From an uncultured Phycisphaerales bacterium (GTDB lineage Bacteria; Planctomycetota; Phycisphaerae; UBA1845; CAIVHJ01): a DNA stretch of 9,976 nucleotides. The translations under genes and the position numbers were made by a program. Each line of letters starts with the position of its first letter. Positions within the stretch are counted from its first letter, which is position 1. This document shows, in pieces, positions 1-5,387 of the stretch. Below the pieces are notes generated by a model, which made no database searches, was not told the DNA's origin, and saw only the letters and a list, made by a program, of their open reading frames with translations. Location: the NCBI GenBank assembly GCA_903905665.1, contig CAIVHJ010000005.1, forward strand, positions 1 through 9,976. Reading direction: 5' to 3'.

Positions 1-50
1 CGGAAAAATTTTTTGACGAATTTAAGAATTTTTCAAAGATCAGAAAACAT

Positions 51-70
51 GGTGGGCAAGCCCACCCTAC
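51..70 (-). repeat. Solitary REP palindrome (RAYT-associated)
   Basis: On the minus strand this reads GTAG followed by a perfect 7-bp palindrome (GGTGGGC, two-base loop TT, GCCCACC). It is identical to the copy at 2400-2419 and differs by one loop base from the copy at 3012-3031. A GTAG tetranucleotide 5' of a short hairpin is the known hallmark of REPs mobilised by REP-associated tyrosine transposases. It lies 18 bp beyond the prfB stop, and on the prfB-sense strand the hairpin is followed by ATGTTTT. It may therefore also act as a transcription terminator for prfB; that second role is inference. Confidence 0.8.
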
Positions 71-88
71 TACTGATTAGGAAAGAAG

Positions 89-1205
89 TCATTTGCCGCG
101 TTTGGCGGCTTTTCGGCGGAGTTCGGCTTCGATGAACGGCTGGAGGTTTCCGTCGAGCACGCCGTCCACGTCGGCTACCTTCAGGCCCGTCCGCTCGTCC
201 TTGATGAGATTGTAACTGTGAAGCGTGTAAGATCGGATGCGATATCCGAATCCGATTTCGCCTTTTTCACCGAAGATTTTTGAAAGTTCGACGTCGCGTT
301 TGGCTTCTTCGAGCTGGTACAAACGAGACATGAGAACTTTTCGCGCTTCGGCGCGGTTCTGGTGCTGGGACCGCTGGTTCTGGCACTGGGAAATGATGCC
401 GGTCGCCAAGTGTACGAGTCGAACCGCCGAACTGGTCTTGTTGACGTGCTGTCCGCCCTTGCCGCCGGCGCGGTACGTGTCTTCCCGCACTTCCTCGTCC
501 CAGTCGATCTGGATTTCGATGTCGGCGAGTTCCGGTGTGACGTTGACGGCGGCGAAAGAGGTCTGGCGTTTGCCCTGCGCGTTGAACGGACTGACGCGTT
601 CCATCCGATGGACGCCCACTTCACACGCCAGGTTGCCGTACGCATACGGACCTTTGATGTGCAGTTCCGCCGACTGGATGCCGGCATCTTCTCCGTCGTT
701 GCGATCCATTTCTTCGACTTCGTAACCCACTCGTTCGCAATACCGCAGGTACATCCGCAGCATCATCTCGGTCCAGTCGCAGGCGTCCGCTCCGCCGGTT
801 CCGCACTGCAAATGAAAGTAGCAGTTCCCGGTGTCGTGCGGTCCCTTGTAAAGCGTGATCAGTTCGACCTGATTGACGGTTTGTTCGAGCCGCCGGATTT
901 CTTTCTGGATTTCGTCCGCCAGCGACGGATCGCCGGTTTCGACTTGTAGTTCAAACAGCGCCGCCATGTCTTCGTTGAGTTTGAGCATCTGCTGGAGGGG
1001 GTCGATGAGGGCTTTGACGCTCTTGACCTGCGCGATGACTTCCTGAGCCGTTTCGGGGTTGTTCCAGAATCCCGGCTGGGACATTCGCTGCTCGAGTTGT
1101 TCGCGTTTCGTCAGTTGCCCGGAATAGTCAAAGAGAGTCCCGCAGCGTTACGATTCGGGACTGCAACGATTCGAACAGTGCGGCGGGATTTTCGATGTTG
1201 GTCAT
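89..1205 (-). CDS. prfB: Peptide chain release factor 2 (programmed +1 frameshift)
   Basis: RF2 recognises UAA and UGA stop codons in the ribosomal A site and triggers release of the finished protein. The gene is read in two frames. An ATG at 1205 opens a 25-codon leader (MTNIENPAALF... ending RDSL) that stops at TGA 1130-1128. A +1 shift on CTT TGA C continues with DYSGQLTKREQLEQR and then MSQPGFWNN, the usual RF2 start of the long frame. The product is about 371 residues (E. coli RF2 has 365). The long frame contains the SPF tripeptide (in VSPFNAQ) that reads UGA/UAA, and the universal GGQ loop (GGKGGQHVNKT) that catalyses peptidyl-tRNA hydrolysis. Annotation from the internal ATG at 1084 alone would lose the first 40 residues. 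No good Shine-Dalgarno sequence precedes the ATG. The gene diverges from the thioredoxin gene and is followed by a REP hairpin. Confidence 0.97.
1127..1133 (-). promoter_or_regulatory. prfB: prfB programmed +1 frameshift site
   Basis: On the minus strand the slippery heptamer is CTT TGA C, identical to the classical RF2 recoding site. The zero frame ends at the TGA, and skipping its T places GAC TAT TCC in the long RF2 frame. Known biology: slow termination at this UGA when RF2 is scarce favours slippage, so RF2 controls its own synthesis. The upstream stimulator is weaker than usual. CGGGA ends four bases before CTT, instead of an AGGGGG ending three bases before it. Confidence 0.95.
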
Positions 1206-1212
1206 ATACTCA

Positions 1213-1241
1213 TCTATATCGGATACGCTCGTTTGTTTCAA
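1213..1241 (-). promoter_or_regulatory. Candidate prfB promoter, possibly leaderless
   Basis: On the minus strand there is TTGAAA (1241-1236, five of six matches to the -35 consensus), a 17-base spacer, and TATAGA (1218-1213, four of six matches to -10). Only seven bases separate the -10 hexamer from the prfB ATG at 1205, so transcription would begin at or next to the A of the start codon. This fits the lack of a Shine-Dalgarno sequence. The -35 box lies inside one arm of the palindrome 1235-1261. Inferred from sequence only. Confidence 0.45.
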
Positions 1242-1261
1242 GCAGCCGGTTTGCTTGAAAC
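1235..1261. promoter_or_regulatory. Perfect 10-bp inverted repeat in divergent spacer
   Basis: GTTTCAAGCA (1235-1244) and TGCTTGAAAC (1252-1261) are perfect reverse complements around a 7-base spacer. Each arm carries a TTGAAA pointing outward: one is the candidate -35 of prfB, the other (1255-1260) lies 17 bases before TACCCT (1278-1283), which keeps only the three best-conserved -10 bases (T1, A2, T6) for the thioredoxin gene. No T-tract follows on either strand, so an operator or shared promoter element fits better than a terminator. Function is inferred. Confidence 0.5.
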
Positions 1262-1278
1262 CGCCGACGAAGATGGTT

Positions 1279-1324
1279 ACCCTGATGCAAACGGCGTGAA
1301 TGGGGCGTCGAGAGGCATCAGGGT
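1279..1324. repeat. Second 10-bp inverted repeat, next to the thioredoxin RBS
   Basis: ACCCTGATGC (1279-1288) and GCATCAGGGT (1315-1324) are perfect reverse complements with a 26-base loop. The right arm ends one base before the GGGAG Shine-Dalgarno (1326-1330) of the thioredoxin gene. It could be an operator or, if the transcript starts upstream of 1279, a 5' leader stem that affects ribosome access. Confidence 0.4.
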
Positions 1325-1337
1325 TGGGAGTAACGAT

Positions 1338-2348
1338 ATGAGAACCATGGGCACGAAAACTCGAATGCTGTGGGTCGGAGCGTTGGTGCTGGGTTTCGGT
1401 TCGCCGGTCTCGGCTGCTGACATCCAATGGGTGAAATCGTTCAGCGAGGCCCAGAAGGAGTCGGATTACCGCCACGTTCCGATATTGGTGGATTTTACGG
1501 CGGTGTGGTGAGCGGCGTGCAAATCGCTCGATGAAACCGTCTTTACGAAGATGGAAATCATCAAGCAGTCGGGACAGTTTGTCCCGGTACGAATCGACGC
1601 CGACAAAGACAAATCCATCGTCAAGAAATACAAAGTGCGCGCGTTTCCCACGATTATGTTCGTTGACGGGAAGGGGAAGGTGCTGGGCAAACTCGTGGGG
1701 GTACCCACGGTCAAGCGATTGACGGAAAAGATGGACGAGGCGGCTCGGGTGTTCAAGGAGTTGCCGGAACTTCGATCGAAGTTCGAAGCCGATCCGACTG
1801 ATCTGGCGACGGGCGCGACGCTGGTGACCACTTATGCGAATTCGGGGAATCTGAGCGAGGCGAAGAAATTCCTCAAGAAACTCGAGGAAGCGGATCCTGA
1901 AAAAGCCAAGCCGCATCTGACCGCATCTTATTTGGCGCTGGGGGATGCCCAACTGGATACCGAGGAGTATGACGACGCAGAGCGGTACTTCAAAAAGGCT
2001 GTTGGATTGGCGCAGGATCCGGCGGATATTTCGGATGCGTATTTTGGGTGGGCTTCGGCGTTTTTTGAGTGGCGGCAGAAATTCGAGACCAACTCCAAGG
2101 GTTATCAGAAGAAATTGAAGGAAGCCGAGGATAAACTCAACACGCTACTCATGATGGAGAACATACCGCAGGACCGCAAGGACAATGCCACCAGTCTGCT
2201 GAAACAGGTTCAGGACGCCCTGGCGGCGATTCCGACCGAAAAAAAGAAAGACGAAAAGTCCGACAAGAAGAAGGATGAGAAACCCGACAGGAAGAAAGAC
2301 GAGAGACCCGACAAAAAGAAAGACGAAAACCCTGACGGGAGGCCGTAA
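1338..2348 (+). CDS. Exported thioredoxin-like selenoprotein with TPR and charged tail
   Basis: A probable secreted thiol-disulfide oxidoreductase, read through an in-frame TGA (1509-1511). Start ATG 1338 has GGGAG seven bases upstream and begins a signal peptide (basic MRTMGTKTR, hydrophobic MLWVGALVLGF, cleavage near PVSA-A at residue 26). The thioredoxin domain (about 45-135) has the beta strand ILVDFTAVW, the active site W57-TGA58-A-A-C61-K, and the cis-proline in FPTIMFVDGKGK (P104). It resembles the C-terminal domain of DsbD, whose site is WCxxCK. TGA replaces exactly the nucleophilic cysteine, so selenocysteine (U58) is the best reading, giving 336 residues. Residues about 155-245 look like TPR helices, and 303-334 are four charged octapeptide repeats. 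The alternatives are a nonsense mutation (TGC/TGT to TGA) or a sequencing error. No sel genes are present in the window. Confidence 0.8.
1509..1511 (+). promoter_or_regulatory. In-frame TGA, candidate selenocysteine codon
   Basis: The TGA is flanked by TGG (Trp57) and GCG GCG TGC AAA (Ala-Ala-Cys-Lys), so it occupies the first position of the CxxC redox motif. UxxC thioredoxin-like selenoproteins are an established class. TGA is the ordinary stop of prfB and of the hyp and glycosyltransferase genes here, so a genome-wide reassigned code is not a good explanation. Confidence 0.75.
1509..1554 (+). promoter_or_regulatory. Candidate bacterial SECIS region
   Basis: Two hairpins follow the recoded codon. 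The first pairs 1510-1514 (GAGCG) with 1525-1529 (CGCTC), extended by a U-G pair that draws the UGA into the stem. The second pairs 1537-1543 (CCGTCTT) with 1548-1554 (AAGATGG) around a TACG loop of the stable UNCG type, with one G-U pair; its loop begins 32 bases after the UGA. That distance fits the 16-37 base range known for bacterial SECIS elements, but the loop lacks the G expected at its first two positions. The assignment is therefore tentative. Confidence 0.4.
2244..2339 (+). repeat. Four tandem 24-bp coding repeats
   Basis: Four consecutive 24-bp units encode KKDEKSDK, KKDEKPDR, KKDERPDK and KKDENPDG at the C-terminus of the thioredoxin-like protein. The units differ at silent and a few replacement positions. 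The tail is highly charged and likely disordered, and the repeat could change copy number by slippage. Confidence 0.9.
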
Positions 2349-2350
2349 CC

Positions 2351-2390
2351 CCGGATTTTCCGGATGACGCTTGCGGCGGTCTTTGAGACC
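2351..2390 (+). terminator. Weak hairpins behind the thioredoxin gene
   Basis: Two short perfect hairpins follow the stop: CCGGA-TTT-TCCGG (2351-2363) and GGTCT-TTG-AGACC (2378-2390). Neither is followed by a proper T-tract, though TTC AAATTTG follows the second. Together with the REP palindrome at 2400-2419 they could slow or end transcription between these convergent genes. Weakly supported. Confidence 0.3.
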
Positions 2391-2399
2391 TTCAAATTT

Positions 2400-2419
2400 G
2401 TAGGGTGGGCTTGCCCACC
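2400..2419 (+). repeat. Left REP of the RAYT element
   Basis: GTAG followed by the palindrome GGTGGGC-TT-GCCCACC on the plus strand. It is identical in the opposite orientation to the copy at 51-70 and inverted relative to 3012-3031. It lies between the convergent thioredoxin and transposase genes. Confidence 0.85.
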
Positions 2420-2420
2420 A

Positions 2421-2990
2421 TTATTCACCCACGGTGTTGACGATGGATTCAAAATTGGGCGCCACCACTTCATTGCCATCGCAAACACAATGCCAACTCT
2501 GGTTGTACTCTCCATCTCTGACCCAGCGATGAAAACTGGAATATGGCCAGTCATGAGGACATCGAGCCCGACCATGCTTGATGGGATTGTAATGGATGTA
2601 ATCAAAATGTCTTTGAAAATCATCCCCATCTCGAATGGTATGCTCCCAGAATCGCCGCTGCCAATAACCACTTTCGCGATGTTTGATTTTGGAAAGAGAC
2701 ATCTCCGTCCTGTGTTTTCTCAGCATACCTTGCGTGAACAGGATCTTCATTCGCGCAATCCGCAGGGAAAAATTCCCATCACCTTCTGGAAGCTCCCATA
2801 GAAAATGTATATGGTCGGGAAGAATGACACTTGCCCAAATCTGGAAGGGATGATCGGCTTGTACTTGCTCGATGGCTTGTTGAAGGTGATGGATGTGCTG
2901 CGGTTTGGAAAATAGCGGCTCCCGCTCGTTTGTTACCAGCGTGAAGAAGAAGACGCCTCCAGGTTGATCAGAACGTCGATATTCGGGCAT
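2421..2990 (-). CDS. REP-associated tyrosine transposase (RAYT, Y1/HUH family)
   Basis: A single-strand DNA transposase of the IS200-like Y1 family, 189 residues. Visible signatures are the N-terminal FFFTLVTNEREPLF strand, the metal-binding HUH motif in LPDHIHFLW (H60, H62), W110-QRRFWEHTIRDGDDF, and the YIHYNPIKHG helix (131-140) with the catalytic tyrosine, followed by WPYSSFHRW. All are typical of RAYTs. The frame is intact, so the protein may be active. The start ATG 2990 is preceded by a weak GGGGCG. The flanking REPs with GTAG are the expected substrates, and the isolated REP at 51-70 may be a product of its activity. Confidence 0.92.
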   Translation of the reverse strand: MPEYRRSDQPGGVFFFTLVTNEREPLFSKPQHIHHLQQAIEQVQADHPFQIWASVILPDHIHFLWELPEGDGNFSLRIARMKILFTQGMLRKHRTEMSLSKIKHRESGYWQRRFWEHTIRDGDDFQRHFDYIHYNPIKHGRARCPHDWPYSSFHRWVRDGEYNQSWHCVCDGNEVVAPNFESIVNTVGE

Positions 2991-3011
2991 CGCCCCATTT
3001 TATTATGAATT

Positions 3012-3031
3012 GGTGGGCATGCCCACCCTAC
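3012..3031 (-). repeat. Right REP of the RAYT element
   Basis: On the minus strand it reads GTAG followed by GGTGGGC-AT-GCCCACC. It differs from the other two copies only in the loop (AT rather than TT). Its GTAG supplies the TAG stop codon (3030-3028) of the adjacent membrane protein gene. Confidence 0.85.
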
Positions 3032-3771
3032 CTAAGCTGACGCAGGACACGCCGCTCAGTCATGCTCGTATAAATGATGCAAATGATGAGCATGGCGGCG
3101 AGGATGAGGGAAGACCCAATCGTGCCGAAATTGAGTCCGCCTTTTGCGACGGGCTTTGTGAGAAGGTCGCCGAAGGTTGCTCCGAACGGGCGGGTCAAAA
3201 CGAAAGCGAACCAGAACAACATGACACGATCAAGCCGAGTGAAGAAAGTCGCCAGGAGGATCAATCCGAGCAGTCCGGCAATGAGGGCAGCACTACCCAA
3301 AAAGCCCAAGCCGGAGTCATCGGCCAGGAAATCACCCAGAGCTGTTCCCAGGGTGTTTGAAAACAATATGGCCGTCCAATAAAAAAGTTCGGCTTTGGTG
3401 GTCTGGATATTGCTGATGGACAATGTTTTTTCGCTGATGCGCCAAACCGTCAGCACCACCAGCAAACAGCCTACCAGGATCATTGAGCCTTTCGTGTAAC
3501 CCAGCCCCAGCGTTCGATCCATAAAATCCGACATCGTTGTACCCGCCGTACTGGTCGTCAGAATCACCGTCCAAAAAAGTACGGGATGAAACGCGGTGGA
3601 CCTCAGTTGGGCAATCACAGAAATCAGGAAAATGCTGAGCAGAATGATGGAACTGACGGCGTACCCGACGTCCATTGTCATGGAAAGAAGATCGCCGGCA
3701 GTTTCGCCGAGAGTGGTTGCACAGATCTTCATGATCCAAAAAGAGACAGTTACTTTCGCAATCTTATTCAT
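3028..3771 (-). CDS. Polytopic membrane protein with fourfold repeat (COG4705-like)
   Basis: An integral inner-membrane protein of 247 residues and unknown function. I recognise it as resembling the uncharacterised COG4705 membrane proteins. Four repeats carry the pattern [FY]W-x8-T/P-x-G-x3-[GS]-D: FW11-12/D27, FW66-67/D82, YW131-132/D147 and FW186-187/D202. The distance from the aromatic to the aspartate is 16 in every repeat. Each repeat is followed by a hydrophobic segment, suggesting about eight membrane helices. The pattern of intramembrane acidic residues suggests transport or ion binding, but no substrate can be named. Start ATG 3771 has GGAGCAGGA just upstream. The stop TAG is part of the REP at 3012-3031, and the hydrophilic tail ERRVLRQLR shows no obvious loss of a domain. 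Confidence 0.8.
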   Translation of the reverse strand: MNKIAKVTVSFWIMKICATTLGETAGDLLSMTMDVGYAVSSIILLSIFLISVIAQLRSTAFHPVLFWTVILTTSTAGTTMSDFMDRTLGLGYTKGSMILVGCLLVVLTVWRISEKTLSISNIQTTKAELFYWTAILFSNTLGTALGDFLADDSGLGFLGSAALIAGLLGLILLATFFTRLDRVMLFWFAFVLTRPFGATFGDLLTKPVAKGGLNFGTIGSSLILAAMLIICIIYTSMTERRVLRQLR

Positions 3772-3878
3772 TCCTGCTCCAGTTCTTAGTTGTGCCCAAC
3801 AGTAATTGGCCTAATCCGCATAAGATGGGGAGTTCTGGTTTCTTGTCTGTATCACACCCCGTGAGACTTCTGACCGAT

Positions 3879-3897
3879 GGCGTGTTCCGCCTTTTTT
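3879..3897 (+). terminator. Compact terminator-like hairpin with T6
   Basis: GGCG (3879-3882), loop TGTTC, CGCC (3888-3891), then TTTTTT (3892-3897). The stem is only four base pairs. No plus-strand gene lies directly upstream, so it would end either a short non-coding transcript or stray transcription entering the hyp region. Confidence 0.35.
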
Positions 3898-3930
3898 ATC
3901 CAATTGGTTGTTATATGTCCAGAGGCGGAG

Positions 3931-3959
3931 ATGAAAACGAGGGGGTTAATCTTTATAAT
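3931..3959 (+). promoter_or_regulatory. Candidate sigma-70-type promoter of the hyp operon
   Basis: A perfect TATAAT -10 box (3954-3959) lies 17 bases after ATGAAA (3931-3936, four of six matches to TTGACA). Transcription would start near 3966 and give a leader of about 85 bases before hypC. No other equally good promoter is seen before hypC. Confidence 0.5.
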
Positions 3960-4050
3960 GTGAGTAAGACTTGGCGAAAGAATTTGCTGAGATGGAAAAC
4001 AGACGGTTTGGGCGGGCTGTGGATCACGCAGAGATGGAGTGGAATTGGAA

Positions 4051-4287
4051 ATGTGTTTGGCGGTACCGGGAAAAATAGTTGAATGTGCGGATGAGCAAGC
4101 CGTGGTGGATTTTCAGGGCAATCGCATGAAGATTAGCACGGTGTTGACCCCGGAGGCTACCGTCGGCACGTGGGTGCTGGTTCATGCCGGTTTTGCAATC
4201 AGTACGCTCGACGAACACGACGCCATGGAAACATGGGATTACCTTCAGTCTTTGAAAGACGCAAACCAGGATTCCGACCCTTCATGA
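4051..4287 (+). CDS. hypC: Hydrogenase maturation chaperone HypC
   Basis: HypC is a small chaperone that carries the iron of the [NiFe] active site together with HypD and hands the Fe(CN)2CO unit to the hydrogenase large subunit precursor. The product has 78 residues and begins MCLAVPGKI. Removal of Met exposes the essential Cys2, which fixes the start at 4051 rather than at the in-frame GTG/ATG a few codons upstream. The OB-fold strands VVDFQGNRMKIS and VGTWVLVHAGFAIS are typical, as is the C-terminal helix with LDEHDAMETWDYL. GGAA lies six bases before the start. It is the first gene of hypCDEAB, and its TGA overlaps the hypD ATG. Confidence 0.96.
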   Translation: MCLAVPGKIVECADEQAVVDFQGNRMKISTVLTPEATVGTWVLVHAGFAISTLDEHDAMETWDYLQSLKDANQDSDPS

Positions 4288-5387
4288 TCACCCGGATGGA
4301 ACAACTGCGCAATGAAATTCACGCACTCGCCCGAAAAATCGAGCGACGGATTTCAATTATGGAAGTCTGCGGAACCCACACGGTTTCGATTTTTCGTCAT
4401 GGGTTGCGATCCATGCTTCCTGCGAATCTGCGTTTGATCAGCGGTCCGGGTTGCCCGGTGTGCGTGACGGCGCAGCGCCACATCGACGCCGCCATTGAAC
4501 TGACCCGTCGGCCGGACGTGATCCTCGCCACATACGGAGACATGATGCGGGTTCCGGGTCGCCGGACCAGTCTGGAAAAACGGCGTGCGGATGGAGCGAA
4601 CATTCAGGTGGTCAACAGCGCCGAGACCGCGTTACAGTTGGCTGACGAATATCCCGATCAGCAGGTTGTATTTATGGCGATTGGTTTCGAGACGACGGCG
4701 CCCGCCACGGCTGCCGTTGTTCTTCAGGCTGAGCGGCGGAACATCCAGAACTTCAGTGTACTGGTCAGCCATAAGCAGGTGGTTCCGGCGATGTTGGCGC
4801 TGCTGCGATCCGGCGATGTGCCGCTTGACGGGTTCATCTGTCCGGGGCATGTGAGCGTCATCATCGGCGCTCGCGCCTACGAACCCATCGTCAGGGATCA
4901 TCGAAAACCCTGCGTGGTCGCCGGATTCGAACCCGATCAAATTCTGAGCGCTCTGGTTTCTTTGCTCCGGCAGATTGCCGACAAGCGAGCGAAGGTGGAA
5001 AACGTATATTCGGCGGTCGTCAGCGAGGTGGGGAACACGGTGGCGCTGGATCTTATGAAGCGGGTATTTGTCAGCACCGACACGCCCTGGCGGGCGCTGG
5101 GAACAATTGCGCAAAGCGGACTGGAACTGGCGCCGGCGTATCAGAAATTTGATGCCTTGAGGCGTTTTCAAATTCAGTTGGGTTCTGATGAAGACGATCC
5201 GCGGTGTCTGTGCGGCGAAGTGATTCAGGGGAAGGTTGAACCGCACGAATGCCCCTTGTTCGCAGGTGAATGTACGCCGCTGACACCGATCGGTCCGTGC
5301 ATGGTGAGCAGCGAAGGGACGTGTGCGGCGTGGTATAAATATCATCGGACGGTAAATTCGAGCAGTCATCGAGAGAGGTCGGCATGA
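4284..5387 (+). CDS. hypD: Hydrogenase maturation Fe-S protein HypD
   Basis: HypD is a [4Fe-4S] scaffold protein on which, with HypC, the Fe(CN)2CO cofactor is assembled. The product has 367 residues. Visible motifs are CGTHT (C29), GPGCPVCVT (C57, C60), GFETTAPATA, and the C-terminal cysteine-rich cluster region CLCGEVIQG, ECPLFAGECTP, GPCMVSSEGTCAAWYKY, which holds the Fe-S ligands. The spacing from CGTH to GPGCPVC (28 residues) equals that of E. coli HypD. The ATGA overlap with hypC supports start 4284; the frame is open further upstream but that part is hypC read in another frame. Its TGA overlaps the hypE ATG. Confidence 0.97.
   Translation: MITRMEQLRNEIHALARKIERRISIMEVCGTHTVSIFRHGLRSMLPANLRLISGPGCPVCVTAQRHIDAAIELTRRPDVILATYGDMMRVPGRRTSLEKRRADGANIQVVNSAETALQLADEYPDQQVVFMAIGFETTAPATAAVVLQAERRNIQNFSVLVSHKQVVPAMLALLRSGDVPLDGFICPGHVSVIIGARAYEPIVRDHRKPCVVAGFEPDQILSALVSLLRQIADKRAKVENVYSAVVSEVGNTVALDLMKRVFVSTDTPWRALGTIAQSGLELAPAYQKFDALRRFQIQLGSDEDDPRCLCGEVIQGKVEPHECPLFAGECTPLTPIGPCMVSSEGTCAAWYKYHRTVNSSSHRERSA

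Larger units (their letters stand above)
2400..3031 (-). mobile_element. RAYT element flanked by inverted REP palindromes
   Basis: A 632-bp unit made of a REP (2400-2419), a RAYT transposase gene on the minus strand and an inverted REP (3012-3031), with the GTAG tetranucleotides at both outer ends. The transposase stop lies one base inside the left REP, and its start lies 21 bp inside the right REP, so the unit is nearly all gene plus REPs. RAYTs are domesticated relatives of IS200/IS605 transposases that spread REP/REPIN sequences. No target-site duplication is expected for this class. Confidence 0.8.
3772..4050. other. Divergent intergenic region, membrane protein / hyp operon
   Basis: These 279 bp contain no convincing gene. 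They hold the membrane protein ribosome-binding site next to 3772, a terminator-like hairpin at 3879-3897, a candidate hyp promoter at 3931-3959, and a leader of about 85 bases before hypC. The possible reading frame 3792-4082 has no recognisable protein character and runs into hypC. Confidence 0.6.

Noticed and set aside
362..949. Plus-strand open frame of 195 codons
   Set aside because: It is antisense to conserved prfB sequence and has no protein character of its own.
1509..1511. Reading the TGA as a genuine stop, giving a 57-residue peptide and a separate gene from ATG 1551
   Set aside because: Both halves form one thioredoxin domain in the same frame, split inside the CxxC motif, and no convincing ribosome-binding site precedes 1551. 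A recent nonsense mutation remains possible but is less likely.
1509..1511. Genome-wide reassignment of TGA to Trp or Gly
   Set aside because: prfB and all genes from hypC to 9774 end with TGA, several in ATGA/GTGA overlaps, and a functional RF2 gene is present.
3971..3988. Sigma-54 promoter (TTGGCG ... TTTGCT) before hypC, as known for some hyp operons
   Set aside because: The GG and GC elements are 13 bases apart instead of the strictly required 12, and the -24 box lacks CAC.
3792..4082. Open frame of 96 codons upstream of hypC
   Set aside because: No recognisable domain, it crosses the terminator-like hairpin and the promoter, and it overlaps the hypC start.
4170..4283. N-terminal extension of hypD
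   Set aside because: This stretch is hypC in another frame; the ATGA overlap gives a HypD of normal length.
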